Origin: JAVBMU01 sp031551755
Lineage (GTDB): Bacteria; Actinomycetota; Actinomycetes; Actinomycetales; Cellulomonadaceae
DNA: 47,213 nt
Reading direction: 5' to 3'
NCBI GenBank assembly: GCA_031551755.1
Contig: JAVBNE010000060.1
Span: forward strand, 1 to 47,213
Of this stretch, positions 25,184 to 33,839 are shown piece by piece. Under the pieces are notes generated by a model. The model was not told the origin of the DNA. It worked only from the letters and a program-made list of their open reading frames with translations, and searched no databases. The stretch's first letter is position 1, and each line of letters starts with the position of its first letter. The translations under genes and the position numbers were made by a program.

Positions 25184-25936
25184 TCAGACTTCTCCGTAGC
25201 CGCTCTCGATCGACGCAACCGCTGCCTGCACGGCCTCGTGAGCTTGGGCTCCACTTCCCTCAACCACCAGTGTCCGGCCGGCCGTCGCACCCAACTGCAT
25301 GAGTCCCAGGACGCTGTCTCCCGGTACGCCGTCGATCGTCACCGAGGCATCAAAGGTGGCCATCAGCGTCGCGAGAACCGCAGCCGGTCGCGCGTGCAGA
25401 CCCAGATGATTACGCAAAGTCGCTACCTCGCGCACCGCAGCTTCACCCTGCTCCTGGCCTTGCGCCGACCCGCCCACCGTACGGACCGGATCGGCTACGG
25501 CCGGTCCGCTCACGCCGCCGGTCGAAGGCCGGGAGGCCGCGAAGGTGCCACCGGCCCGCTCCGCGGCTGCGAGCACCGCGTCGAGGTCGGCATCACCATT
25601 CGCCGTGACGGCAGCCGCAACCGCACCCTCGACAAGCGGCGCATCGGCAAGTCGGCAAACCGCGGCGAGGTCATCGTCGAACTCCAGCACGGAATCCACG
25701 GTGAGGACGGCCGAACCCAGATCAGCAAGCACCACTACGTGACCGTTGGTGGCCCACGCAACAGCTTCGTGAAGGGCGGCCGCGACCCGATCGAAGCTTG
25801 TTCCTATTCCCCCGCCCTCGGTGCCGCCGGCCGCCAAGATCGGCACTTGCGGCGCCATCTGCGCGGCCAGCTCGACTACCCCTTCGGCAAGTTGCCGGGA
25901 GTGCGAGACGATCACGAGCGCGACAGCTGACGACAC
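25184..25936 (-). CDS. dhaM: Dihydroxyacetone kinase phosphotransfer subunit DhaM (EIIA-HPr)
   Basis: A 250-residue two-domain protein. The N-terminal mannose-type EIIA domain opens VALVIVSHSRQLAEGVVELA with the phosphorylated His at about residue 12, and has GGTEGGGIGTSFDRV and VLADLGSAVLT. A linker leads to an HPr domain (about residues 168-250) with LRNHLGLHARPAAVLATLMA, whose His is the phosphorylation site. It carries phosphate from PEP (through enzyme I) to DhaL. The EI-like third domain seen in enteric DhaM is absent, so an external enzyme I is needed. GTG start, 6 nt after the dhaL stop. Confidence 0.93.
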   Translation of the reverse strand: MSSAVALVIVSHSRQLAEGVVELAAQMAPQVPILAAGGTEGGGIGTSFDRVAAALHEAVAWATNGHVVVLADLGSAVLTVDSVLEFDDDLAAVCRLADAPLVEGAVAAAVTANGDADLDAVLAAAERAGGTFAASRPSTGGVSGPAVADPVRTVGGSAQGQEQGEAAVREVATLRNHLGLHARPAAVLATLMATFDASVTIDGVPGDSVLGLMQLGATAGRTLVVEGSGAQAHEAVQAAVASIESGYGEV

Positions 25937-25942
25937 TCCGAG

Positions 25943-26581
25943 TCACCCCACCCCGTCAGCTGCCGCCTTGACGGCAGCAGCCAGGATGAGCGCCGTCGAG
26001 GTCGCACCCGGGTCTTGGTGACCGATACTGCGTTCACCGAGATAGCTTGCCCGGCCTTTGGTGGCCACCATCGGGATCGTCTCGGTCATCCCGTGTTCGG
26101 CAGCGGCAGCGGCAGCGGCGAGCACATCCTCCGGGCTCCGACCGGCCTGGGCAGCCGATTCGGCGGCATCGACCGCCGGCTGCCAGGCGTCCACCATGGT
26201 CTTCTCCCCGACGGATGCCTTCCCACGCGCGGTGATGCCCTCCAAGGCACCCTCCAGCAGCGCCACCACGCCATCGGCATCCAGTTCGGTCAGACCGGTG
26301 ACCTTCGCCGCACGCAAGAAGGCTGTGCCGTAGAGCGGACCGGAGGCTCCACCCACCGACGACATCAGCGTGGTCGCCACCAGCTTGAGGACGTCGCCGA
26401 TCTGCTCCGCATCCGAACCGTCCAGCTTCGTGAGCACCGCAGTGAAGCCGCGGTTCAGGTTCTCGCCATGGTCACCGTCACCGATCTGGCGGTCCAGCTC
26501 GGTCAGCTCATCCCTGGAATGTGCGATGCTCGCGGCGGTCAACCGCATCCAGCGTCGTGCCCAGGCCACGTCCAGCGTCAT
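25943..26581 (-). CDS. dhaL: Dihydroxyacetone kinase ADP-binding subunit DhaL
   Basis: A 212-residue all-helical subunit. The key motif LDRQIGDGDHGENLNRGF (about residues 29-46) supplies the Asp cluster that binds Mg-ADP; SSVGGASGPLYGTAF is the second conserved loop, and the last helices are Ala rich. It passes phosphate from DhaM to the dihydroxyacetone held on DhaK. It sits between dhaK (43 nt upstream) and dhaM (6 nt downstream). Confidence 0.95.
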   Translation of the reverse strand: MTLDVAWARRWMRLTAASIAHSRDELTELDRQIGDGDHGENLNRGFTAVLTKLDGSDAEQIGDVLKLVATTLMSSVGGASGPLYGTAFLRAAKVTGLTELDADGVVALLEGALEGITARGKASVGEKTMVDAWQPAVDAAESAAQAGRSPEDVLAAAAAAAEHGMTETIPMVATKGRASYLGERSIGHQDPGATSTALILAAAVKAAADGVG

Positions 26582-26624
26582 GCCCCACCTCTCGTTGCCC
26601 TGTGCCGAGTTCGTCGGCGCCCGG

Positions 26625-27617
26625 TCACCAGCGAAGCGCGGGTGTTAGAACGGGAGCGTCCCACAAAGCGGTGAGTTCGTCATCCAGGCGCAACACGGTG
26701 ATCGAAGCGCCCTGCATCTCGAGCGACGTCACATAGTTGCCAACCAGCGACCGCCTCACCTGCACACCGCGGGCTTCCAGAAGCTTGCGGGCCTGCCGGT
26801 ACACGACGTACAGCTCAGAAGCCGGGGTGCCGCCCATGCCATTTACGAAGAGCAGCGCTTGTTCCCCCGAACCGAGCTTCAGGTCGTCGGCGACCGGGTC
26901 GAGCAGCATCCGAGTGATCTCGTCGGCAGGGGCTAGCGGGATCCGGTGCCGGCCCGGCTCACCATGGATACCGATGCCGATCTCGACCTCGTTCTCGGGC
27001 AGGTCGAAACTTGGCTTGCCCACGTGCGGCACAGTGCACGCCGTCAGAGCCACCCCCATCGACCGCACGTTCTCGATGACCTTCGTCGCGATGGCGGTCA
27101 CCTCGTCGAGGTTGTCACCGCGCTCAGCGGCGGCACCGGCGATCTTCTCGACGGCCACGGTGCCCGCCACCCCTCGCCGGCCGGCGGTGTACAGGGAGTC
27201 CTCGACGGCAACGTCATCGTTCACCACGACCGTGGCGACCCGGGTGCCGTCCTCGACCAACTCGACTGCGGTCTCGAAGTTCAGGACGTCGCCGGTGTAG
27301 TTCTTCACAATGGCCAGCACCCCGGCGCCACCGTCGGCGGCCTGGAAGGCGGGGGCGATCTGATCGGGAGTCGGCGAGGTGAACACGGCACCGGGGATGG
27401 CGGCGTCGAGCATCCCGAGGCCGACGAAGCCGCCGTGCAACGGCTCGTGACCCGATCCGCCACCGGACACCAAACCGACCTTGCCCGGGATCGACCCCCC
27501 TCGACGGCTGATGAAGTCCGGGTCGAGGTGCACCTCGACGAGGTCGTCATGCGCCAGCGCGAACCCTTGGAGGGATTCCGTCACCGCGTTCTGCGAGTCG
27601 TTGAGCAGCTTTTTCAC
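26625..27617 (-). CDS. dhaK: Dihydroxyacetone kinase substrate-binding subunit DhaK
   Basis: A 330-residue subunit that holds dihydroxyacetone as a covalent hemiaminal on histidine. GLVSGGGSGHEPLHGGFVG (about residues 45-63) and NYTGDVLNFETA are the substrate and phosphate loops. EIGIGIHGEPGRHRI holds the covalent His. GTG 27617 was chosen (VKKLLNDSQNAVTESLQGFA is the normal family start, GGAGGG upstream). The 120-nt gap before folC should hold the dhaKLM promoter. The three genes encode the complete PTS-linked kinase apart from enzyme I. Confidence 0.96.
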   Translation of the reverse strand: MKKLLNDSQNAVTESLQGFALAHDDLVEVHLDPDFISRRGGSIPGKVGLVSGGGSGHEPLHGGFVGLGMLDAAIPGAVFTSPTPDQIAPAFQAADGGAGVLAIVKNYTGDVLNFETAVELVEDGTRVATVVVNDDVAVEDSLYTAGRRGVAGTVAVEKIAGAAAERGDNLDEVTAIATKVIENVRSMGVALTACTVPHVGKPSFDLPENEVEIGIGIHGEPGRHRIPLAPADEITRMLLDPVADDLKLGSGEQALLFVNGMGGTPASELYVVYRQARKLLEARGVQVRRSLVGNYVTSLEMQGASITVLRLDDELTALWDAPVLTPALRW

Positions 27618-27737
27618 AGCGCTTCCCTCCGTCGGATTCTGAGCCCCCCGCAGACCGCCACCGTGCGACCGTGGCTGTTGGGACCATGTAACACCGGCCC
27701 CGCCGACGTCGCGCGGCAGCACGCACCAAATGGGTCG

Positions 27738-29099
27738 CTAGTTCGGGTCCATCGCCCGGCCGAGCAGGATCCGGGCGTCGGCCACGGTGACCACCGACCC
27801 GGTGATCAGCACCCCGGTGCCGACCCCGACACCAACCTCGTCATCGCGCTCGGCCAGGTCCACCGCAATCGCCAGCGCCTCATCCAGGCGATCGGCCACG
27901 TGGACCCGGTCCTCACCGAAGACGTCCTCGGCGATCTCGGCCAGGTCGGCCGGTTCGGCGGAGCGATCGGAGCTGTTCCTGGTGATGACCACCTCGCTGA
28001 GGGTCGACTCCAGATCGGCCAGAAGTCCCTCCGCGTCCTTATCAGCCATGATCCCCACCACCCCAATGAGCCTGCGGAAACCGAAAGCTTCCTCCAGAGC
28101 CGCCGCGAGCGCCTGGGCGCCCGCCGGGTTGTGGGCGGCGTCGGCGATCACCGTCGGACTGGATCGCAGCACTTCCAGGCGTCCGGGCGAGGTGGCGTCC
28201 GCAAAAGCGGCCTCGACGATCTCGGCGCCGAGCGCCCCGCCGCCGGAGAGCAACGCCTCCGTGGCCGCGAGTGCGAGGAGTGCGTTATGGGCCTGATGCT
28301 CGCCGTGGAGCGGCAGGTAGATCTCCGCATACAGTCCGGCCGGGGTCCGCAGGTCGACCAGTTGGCCGCCGACGGCCGCGTGCCGGGACGCGACATCGAG
28401 GTCAATGCCTTCACGCAGGAGGTGGGCGCCGACCGACTCGGAGCGTTCGGCGATGGCCGGCTCGGCTTCCCCCGGCTGGACGGCGCTGATGACGGTGGCA
28501 CCTGGCTTGATGATCCCGGCCTTCTGGGTCGCGATCTCGGCCAGCGAATGCCCCAGCCACCTCTCGTGATCCATCGCGATGGGGGTGACAATGGCGACCT
28601 CGCCGTCGACGACGTTGGTCGAGTCCCATTCACCTCCGAGGCCCACCTCGATGATGGCGACGTCCACGGGTGCGTCGGCGAAGGCCGCGAAGGCCATCAC
28701 GGTCAGCACCTCGAAGAAGCTGAGCTGTGGGCCGCCGGCGTCCTGCGATTCGCGGTCCACCACGCCGATGTACGGGGCGACGTCCTCCCAGACCTCCACG
28801 AACCGTTCGGGGCTGATCGGCTCGCCGTCGATCGCGATCCGCTCGGTCACCGAGGTCAGGTGCGGGCTGGTGAACCGGCCCGTCCGCAGGCCGTGTTCAC
28901 GGATCAGACGCTCGGCCATCCGGGCGGTGGACGTCTTGCCGTTCGTTCCGGTGATGTGCACGGTCCGGTAAGCCCGATGCGGGTCACCGAGGAGTTCGAG
29001 CACCCGCGCGACGCGATCCAGGGTCGGGTCGATGTCGTGTTCGGGGGCACGCGACATGATGTGGGCGTAGACGACCGCGAGATCGTCGGCCACGGTCAT
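27738..29099 (-). CDS. folC: Folylpolyglutamate synthase / dihydrofolate synthase
   Basis: A 453-residue Mur-ligase-fold enzyme that adds glutamate to folates. P-loop VHITGTNGKTSTARMAERL (about residues 46-64), TSPHLTSVTERIAIDG, VDVAIIEVGLGGEWDSTN, HNALLALAA and VIADAAHNPAGAQAL are all family motifs. Its ATG overlaps the ileS stop as ATGA, so translation is coupled and folC falls under the ileS T-box transcript. Normal length. Confidence 0.96.
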   Translation of the reverse strand: MTVADDLAVVYAHIMSRAPEHDIDPTLDRVARVLELLGDPHRAYRTVHITGTNGKTSTARMAERLIREHGLRTGRFTSPHLTSVTERIAIDGEPISPERFVEVWEDVAPYIGVVDRESQDAGGPQLSFFEVLTVMAFAAFADAPVDVAIIEVGLGGEWDSTNVVDGEVAIVTPIAMDHERWLGHSLAEIATQKAGIIKPGATVISAVQPGEAEPAIAERSESVGAHLLREGIDLDVASRHAAVGGQLVDLRTPAGLYAEIYLPLHGEHQAHNALLALAATEALLSGGGALGAEIVEAAFADATSPGRLEVLRSSPTVIADAAHNPAGAQALAAALEEAFGFRRLIGVVGIMADKDAEGLLADLESTLSEVVITRNSSDRSAEPADLAEIAEDVFGEDRVHVADRLDEALAIAVDLAERDDEVGVGVGTGVLITGSVVTVADARILLGRAMDPN

Positions 29100-32000
29100 G
29101 CCTTCTCCACACGGAGGCCGCGTTCGCTGGTTGGCGAGGTCTCCACAATCAGCTCGACAGCCAGCGTCTCGCGGGCAATCAGCTCGCGATGCTCGTCCAC
29201 GGCCAGTTGCCAGTTCGCGGGGATGTCGAGCGACAGCCTGATGCGGTCGGCTACGTCCAGGCCGACGGCCTTGCGTTCGTCCTGCACCTCACGGATGACA
29301 TCACGCGCATAGCCCTCGGCGATCAGGGCATCGGTCAACGCCAGGTCGAGAACCACGAAGCCGCCGCCAGGCAGCACCGCGGCCCCGACGGTCGGCGCCT
29401 CGCCGGGTTCCACGCCCCGTTCGAGGACGACGGTCGTCAGCTCATATTCCCCGTCGACCAACGGGACGTCACCGTCTGGGGTGGTGACCACGACTGTGCC
29501 ACCTTCTTCGCGCCAGGCACCGGCCTTCGCCGCATGAATGGCAGCCTGCACGCCCCGGCCGAGCCGGGGCCCGGCAACCCGGGCATTGACCGCCAACCGC
29601 TGGGAGACACCGAACTCTGTGGCGACATGATCGTCGAGGACCCGCAACACCACATCCTTGACGTTGAGTTCGCGTCCGAGGAGGTCGACGTACGGCCGCA
29701 GGGCGTCCGGGTCATCGACAGCGACCGTCAGCGTCGCCAACGGTTGGCGGACTCGCAGGGAATTGGCTTTGCGCAAGCCGAGGGCGTGGGAGGACACCGC
29801 GCGAACCTGATCCATCGCCACCACGAGGGCGTCGTCACGGTCGGCTGTCGAGGTATCCGGGTAGTCGGTCAGGTGAACCGAACGGCCCCCGGTGAGCCCC
29901 CGCCAGATCTCCTCGGTCACCAGCGGTGCCAGCGGAGCCATCACCCGGCACAGCACCTCAAGCGCGGTGTAGAGCGTGTCAAAGGCAGCGTCGTCCTCGA
30001 CCCAGAACCGATCCCGCTGCGTACGCACGTACCAGTTGGTCAGCACATCCATGTGTTCACGGACGGACTCGCAAGCGCCGGCGATGTCATAGGCGTCGAG
30101 CTGGTCACGCACCCGATCCACGAGGTCGTGGGTGCGAGCGAGGATGTACCGATCCAACGGTTGAAGGCCCGGAGCGTCCAGTCCTGGCACCGTTTTCGCC
30201 TGGTAGCCGGCGCCGTCATGCGCGGCATTGGCGTAGAGGGTGAAGAAGTAGTACGTGCTCCACAACGGCAGCAGCACATGCCGCACCGATTCCCGGATCG
30301 CGTCCTCGGTCACGATCAGGTTGCCGCCGCGCAAGATCGGTGAGGACATCAGGAACCACCGCATCGCATCCGAACCGTCCCGGTCCAGCACCTCGGTGAC
30401 GTCGGGGTAGTTCTGCAAGGACTTCGACATCTTGCGACCGTCTGAGCCCAGGACGATCCCGTGGGAGATCGCGGATCGGAACGCCGGCCGGTCGAAGATC
30501 GCGGTGGCAAGGACATGCAGGGTGTAGAACCAGCCGCGGGTCTGGCCCACGTACTCCACGATGAAGTCACCCGGGTAGTGGTGCTCGAACCAGTCGGCGT
30601 TCTCGAACGGGTAGTGCACCTGGGCGAACGGCATGGAGCCGGAGTCGAACCAGACGTCGAAAACATCCGCGATCCGCCGCATCGTGGACTTGCCAGTCGG
30701 GTCGTCCGGGTTGGGGCGGGTCAACTCGTCGATGAACGGCCGGTGCAGGTCGGTGACCGGCACCCCGAAGTCGGCCTCGAGGTCGGCCAAGGAGCCGTAG
30801 ACGTCGACACGCGGGTGGGCGGGGTCATCCGAGATCCACACGGGAATCGGCGTACCCCAGTACCGGTTCCGGGAGATCGACCAGTCGCGGGCACCAGCGA
30901 GCCATTTGCCGAACTGCCCTTGCTGGATGTGGTCAGGGGTCCAATCAATCTGCTCGTTCAGTTCGACCATGCGGTCGCGGAACTGCGAAACCTTGATGAA
31001 CCAGCTCGACACCCCCTTGTAGATCAGGGGGTTCCGGCACCGCCAGCAATGCGGATAGGAGTGCTGGTAGGTCTCGTGCCGCACCAGCACCGGACGGCGG
31101 TCGGCGGCCACCCGCGCCAATGGCCCGGTGCCGTCCTTGAGATCACGGATGACGTGCGGGTTCGCGTCGAAAACCTGCTGACCGGCGTAGTCGGAGACCT
31201 CCGTGGTGAACCGTCCGCGAGAGTCGACAGGGACGATCGTGGTGATCCCGGCGGCCTGGCAGGCAGCCATGTCGTCCTCACCGAAACCGGGCGCCATGTG
31301 CACGATCCCTGTGCCGTCCTCGGTGGTGACGAAGTCCTCCACCAGCACTTGGTGTGCCTGCGGGTCTTTGCCGTCGAAGTAATCGAAGGGAGCCGCGTAC
31401 TTCAGGCCCGCGAGGTGGGTGCCGGTCAGGGTCACCAACACCTCGGCGTCCTCGCCTAGTTCCTTGGCGTAAGCGGCGAGACGAGCAGCACCGAGGATCA
31501 CGCGCTCCCCGGCCAGTGCCGACTTCGCACCCGGGGCGACGACGACGTACTCGACATCGGGACCGACGGCCACGGCGAGGTTCGAGGGCAACGTCCACGG
31601 CGTCGTGGTCCAGATGAGCAGGAGGTCGCCAGGTCGCACGGCGTCGCCCACCGTTCCACCGGTCGCGGCATTGCCGTCGCCGGCGACCGACTCCACCCGC
31701 AGCCCCACGGTCAGCGCCGGGTCCTGTCGCGACTGATAGACCTCGTCATCCATCCGCAGCTCGTGGTTCGACAGGGGGGTCTCATCGCGCCAGCAGTAGG
31801 GCAACACGCGGTAGCCCTCATAGGCCAGCCCCTTGTCGTAGAGCTGCTTGAAGGCCCAGATGACCGACTCCATGAAGGTCAGATCAAGGGTCTTGTAGTC
31901 GTTCTCGAAGTCGACCCAGCGGGCCTGCCGAGTCACGTAGTCCCGCCATTCGCGGGTGTACCGGAGCACCGACTCGCGACAGGCCTTATTGAACTCGGCG

Positions 32001-32380
32001 ATGCCCATCGCCTCGATCTGCGACTTGTCGGTGATCCCGAGAATGCGTTCGGCCTCCAGTTCGGCGGGCAACCCGTGGGTGTCCCAACCGAACCGTCGTT
32101 CGACGCGCTTGCCGCGCATCGTCATGTAGCGCGGCACGACATCCTTGGCGTATCCGGTGAGCAGGTGCCCGTAGTGCGGCAGCCCGTTGGCGAAGGGCGG
32201 GCCGTCGTAGAAGACGAACTCGTTCTCCCCGTTCACTCCGGCCGGACGTTGGTCGATCGACGCCTGGAAAGTCCCGTCGGCGTCCCAGTAGGCCAGCACG
32301 TCCCGCTCGACGGCAGGCAGGTTCGGGCTCGGCGGAACGGACGCGGAATGCGCACTGTCGCGGTGCAGCGGGTAGGCCAT
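29096..32380 (-). CDS. ileS: Isoleucyl-tRNA synthetase (HYGH type)
   Basis: A 1094-residue class I synthetase. The ATP-site motif is GLPHYGHLLTGYAKD (about residues 65-79), the HYGH form of the longer, eukaryote-like IleRS group often associated with mupirocin tolerance. KMSKS appears as DGRKMSKSLQNYPD. The CP1 editing domain has the TTPWTLPSN stretch, and the zinc-like CWRCRNP motif and an anticodon-binding C-terminal region are present. It charges tRNA-Ile. The ATG at 32380 has GGAG 7 nt upstream (32388-32391), and the gene is preceded by a T-box leader. Confidence 0.97.
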   Translation of the reverse strand: MAYPLHRDSAHSASVPPSPNLPAVERDVLAYWDADGTFQASIDQRPAGVNGENEFVFYDGPPFANGLPHYGHLLTGYAKDVVPRYMTMRGKRVERRFGWDTHGLPAELEAERILGITDKSQIEAMGIAEFNKACRESVLRYTREWRDYVTRQARWVDFENDYKTLDLTFMESVIWAFKQLYDKGLAYEGYRVLPYCWRDETPLSNHELRMDDEVYQSRQDPALTVGLRVESVAGDGNAATGGTVGDAVRPGDLLLIWTTTPWTLPSNLAVAVGPDVEYVVVAPGAKSALAGERVILGAARLAAYAKELGEDAEVLVTLTGTHLAGLKYAAPFDYFDGKDPQAHQVLVEDFVTTEDGTGIVHMAPGFGEDDMAACQAAGITTIVPVDSRGRFTTEVSDYAGQQVFDANPHVIRDLKDGTGPLARVAADRRPVLVRHETYQHSYPHCWRCRNPLIYKGVSSWFIKVSQFRDRMVELNEQIDWTPDHIQQGQFGKWLAGARDWSISRNRYWGTPIPVWISDDPAHPRVDVYGSLADLEADFGVPVTDLHRPFIDELTRPNPDDPTGKSTMRRIADVFDVWFDSGSMPFAQVHYPFENADWFEHHYPGDFIVEYVGQTRGWFYTLHVLATAIFDRPAFRSAISHGIVLGSDGRKMSKSLQNYPDVTEVLDRDGSDAMRWFLMSSPILRGGNLIVTEDAIRESVRHVLLPLWSTYYFFTLYANAAHDGAGYQAKTVPGLDAPGLQPLDRYILARTHDLVDRVRDQLDAYDIAGACESVREHMDVLTNWYVRTQRDRFWVEDDAAFDTLYTALEVLCRVMAPLAPLVTEEIWRGLTGGRSVHLTDYPDTSTADRDDALVVAMDQVRAVSSHALGLRKANSLRVRQPLATLTVAVDDPDALRPYVDLLGRELNVKDVVLRVLDDHVATEFGVSQRLAVNARVAGPRLGRGVQAAIHAAKAGAWREEGGTVVVTTPDGDVPLVDGEYELTTVVLERGVEPGEAPTVGAAVLPGGGFVVLDLALTDALIAEGYARDVIREVQDERKAVGLDVADRIRLSLDIPANWQLAVDEHRELIARETLAVELIVETSPTSERGLRVEKA

Positions 32381-32394
32381 GAGTGGGCTCCATC

Positions 32395-32620
32395 GGGTGG
32401 TCCGGGTCGATCATCGATGCGAGGACGACTCCCATGGCCTGGGCCAGGTGTGCCGCGGTACCACCCCGCTTGCCGACCGCATGGCCGACCGCTCGTTCAC
32501 GGCTGTGACGGGCCTACCCGTCCGGTTCTACTGTGGCCGCTCGGTTCGGGCGGCCGGTTCTTCCGGAGGCTCACCGGTGATGGCCGGGTCGAAGCCTTTC
32601 GAACCATCGTAGCCGCGCCG
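32395..32620 (-). promoter_or_regulatory. ileS T-box riboswitch (translational type)
   Basis: The T-box core AAGCGGGGTGGTACCGCGG lies at 32453-32471 on the minus strand. Upstream the leader reads GGCCATCACCGGTGAGCC, with an ATC isoleucine specifier at 32579-32581, then CTCCGGAAGAACC; this is the compact stem I arrangement known for actinobacterial ileS. There is no terminator before ileS. Instead ACCACCC (32395-32401), just 5' of the ribosome binding site GGAG (32388-32391), is complementary to GGGTGGT of the T-box. That fits sequestration of translation start released by uncharged tRNA-Ile. The exact 5' end is not determined. Confidence 0.88.
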
Positions 32621-32659
32621 CCAGGATGATCGCGCCCAGACCATCCGTATCCATATCGC

Positions 32660-32674
32660 CATATCATAGATATG
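32660..32674. promoter_or_regulatory. Palindrome CATATC-ATA-GATATG, candidate VapB operator
   Basis: A perfect 6-bp inverted repeat with a 3-bp spacer, in an AT-rich island between the divergent ileS leader and the antitoxin gene. It overlaps a TATCAT -10-like element (32662-32667). Toxin-antitoxin operons are usually autorepressed by binding such palindromes over the promoter; that role is inferred. The antitoxin ATG at 32684 is only 9 nt beyond and has no ribosome binding site, so the transcript may be leaderless. Confidence 0.5.
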
Positions 32675-32683
32675 CTCATATGC

Positions 32684-32926
32684 ATGCGTACGACGATGCT
32701 CCTCCCGGACGACCTCTACCGCGAGGTCAAGCGCGCCGCGGCCGACGATGACCGCACGGTCACGTCCTTTGTCGAGGAGGCACTGCGAGAGCAGCTGCGA
32801 CGGCGGGGTGCGGCCATACAGCCCCGACGGCCATACGTGGTGAAACCCATCGGGCACGGTGGCACACTGCCGGGCGTCGACCTCACCAGCAACGCCGCGC
32901 TCGAAGACCTCATGGAGGGGCTGTGA
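32684..32926 (+). CDS. vapB: VapB-type antitoxin (ribbon-helix-helix)
   Basis: An 80-residue protein starting MRTTMLLPDDLYREVKRAAA, a ribbon-helix-helix DNA-binding N-terminus (strand then two helices through EEALREQLRRRG). The C-terminal tail (PGVDLTSNAALEDLMEGL) is the kind that binds and blocks the PIN toxin. ATG 32684 is preferred over an in-frame ATG at 32672, which lies inside the palindrome. The stop overlaps the toxin start as GTGA. Confidence 0.82.
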   Translation: MRTTMLLPDDLYREVKRAAADDDRTVTSFVEEALREQLRRRGAAIQPRRPYVVKPIGHGGTLPGVDLTSNAALEDLMEGL

Positions 32927-33351
32927 TCATCCCCGACGTGAATGTCCTCGTCGCAGCCTTCCGAGTGGACGCCACCCATCACGAGAGGACTCGACCCTGG
33001 CTTCAGGAGGCCGTCGCGGGTGGCGAATCGTTGGGCCTGACACCACATGTCATCGGCGGAACCGCCCGGATCTTGACGCATCGACGCATCTTCGCCGTTC
33101 CCTCGAGCCCGGCCGAGGTCTTCACGCTTTTCGACGACCTGCTCGCCGCCGACGGCGTCGTGCGCGTCTGCCCCGGCCCGCGACACTACGAGGTCTTCGC
33201 TGACCTGTGCCAGTCGGCCGATGCCCGCGGCGCGCTGGTCGCGGACGCGCAACACGCCGCGGTCGCCATCGAGCATGGGGCAACCTGGGTGACTCTCGAC
33301 CGGGACTTCGCGCGCTTTCCCGGCCTGCGCTGGCGCACCCCCTGGGAGTGA
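32923..33351 (+). CDS. vapC: VapC-type PIN-domain ribonuclease toxin
   Basis: A 142-residue PIN-domain protein. The acidic catalytic residues are visible: IIPDVNVLVAAF (Asp 5), HHERTRPWLQ (Glu about 24), LVADAQHAAVAIEHGA (Asp about 107) and VTLDRDFARFPGLRW (Asp 126/128). VapC toxins cleave tRNA or rRNA and are held in check by VapB. Its GTG start overlaps the antitoxin stop, giving a coupled pair. All key residues are present, so it should be active. Confidence 0.87.
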   Translation: MIIPDVNVLVAAFRVDATHHERTRPWLQEAVAGGESLGLTPHVIGGTARILTHRRIFAVPSSPAEVFTLFDDLLAADGVVRVCPGPRHYEVFADLCQSADARGALVADAQHAAVAIEHGATWVTLDRDFARFPGLRWRTPWE

Positions 33352-33436
33352 GCGACTCTGCGTTGGCGCCGCCCGCGGGAGGGAGCAGCCCCCGAGCGGA
33401 ACGGGTTTCCCTCGACCATGTCGATGGAGGCGACGG

Positions 33437-33802
33437 CTAATTCGGATCGCCCGAACGCCTCGGCCGCAGCCTTGCCGGCGCCGGCCACGGCAGCTCGTAA
33501 CGCGTAACCGGGACATCGACGGCACCGAAGTCGTCGGTCTGCGCGACCACCCGCTCCGGGGTGACCTCGACGATGCGCACCCTGATCGGACCGGCCGGGT
33601 CCTCCAGTGTCCAGATGTCCGCGAGCCAGGCGAGGCCGTGAGTCTCCAGCGCTTCCTCGGCGGCCAACCACTCCACCGGTCCGGCGATCTCACGGCCGAG
33701 GAGATCCACCGCCACCCACATCTCCCCCACGGGCCGGATCCAGCCGATCGGCTCACGGTCATGGGGACGCCGGTGGGCGACCCAGTCGGCGGGCACTGTC
33801 AC
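33437..33802 (-). CDS. Hypothetical protein, about 121 residues
   Basis: A soluble product starting with GTG (VTVPADWVAHRRPHDREPIG), rich in Trp (WIRPVGEMWVAVDLLGREIA, then WLAAEEALETHGLAWLADIW) and beta-strand-like (RVRIVEVTPERVVAQTDDFG). It lacks a signal or membrane segment. I recognise no named family; similar short conserved proteins exist in actinobacteria. It lies 37 nt after the RraA-like gene and may be co-transcribed with it. Confidence 0.6.
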   Translation of the reverse strand: MTVPADWVAHRRPHDREPIGWIRPVGEMWVAVDLLGREIAGPVEWLAAEEALETHGLAWLADIWTLEDPAGPIRVRIVEVTPERVVAQTDDFGAVDVPVTRYELPWPAPARLRPRRSGDPN

Positions 33803-33839
33803 AGTTGCACCCCAGTGGAAGAGTCAACCAAGGCCACCA

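Noticed and set aside
26946..29312. Very long plus-strand open frame (788 codons) opposite dhaK and folC
   Set aside because: Both minus-strand genes have full family motifs; the plus frame is Arg/His/Asp rich with no recognisable domain, a usual antisense artefact of GC-rich coding DNA.
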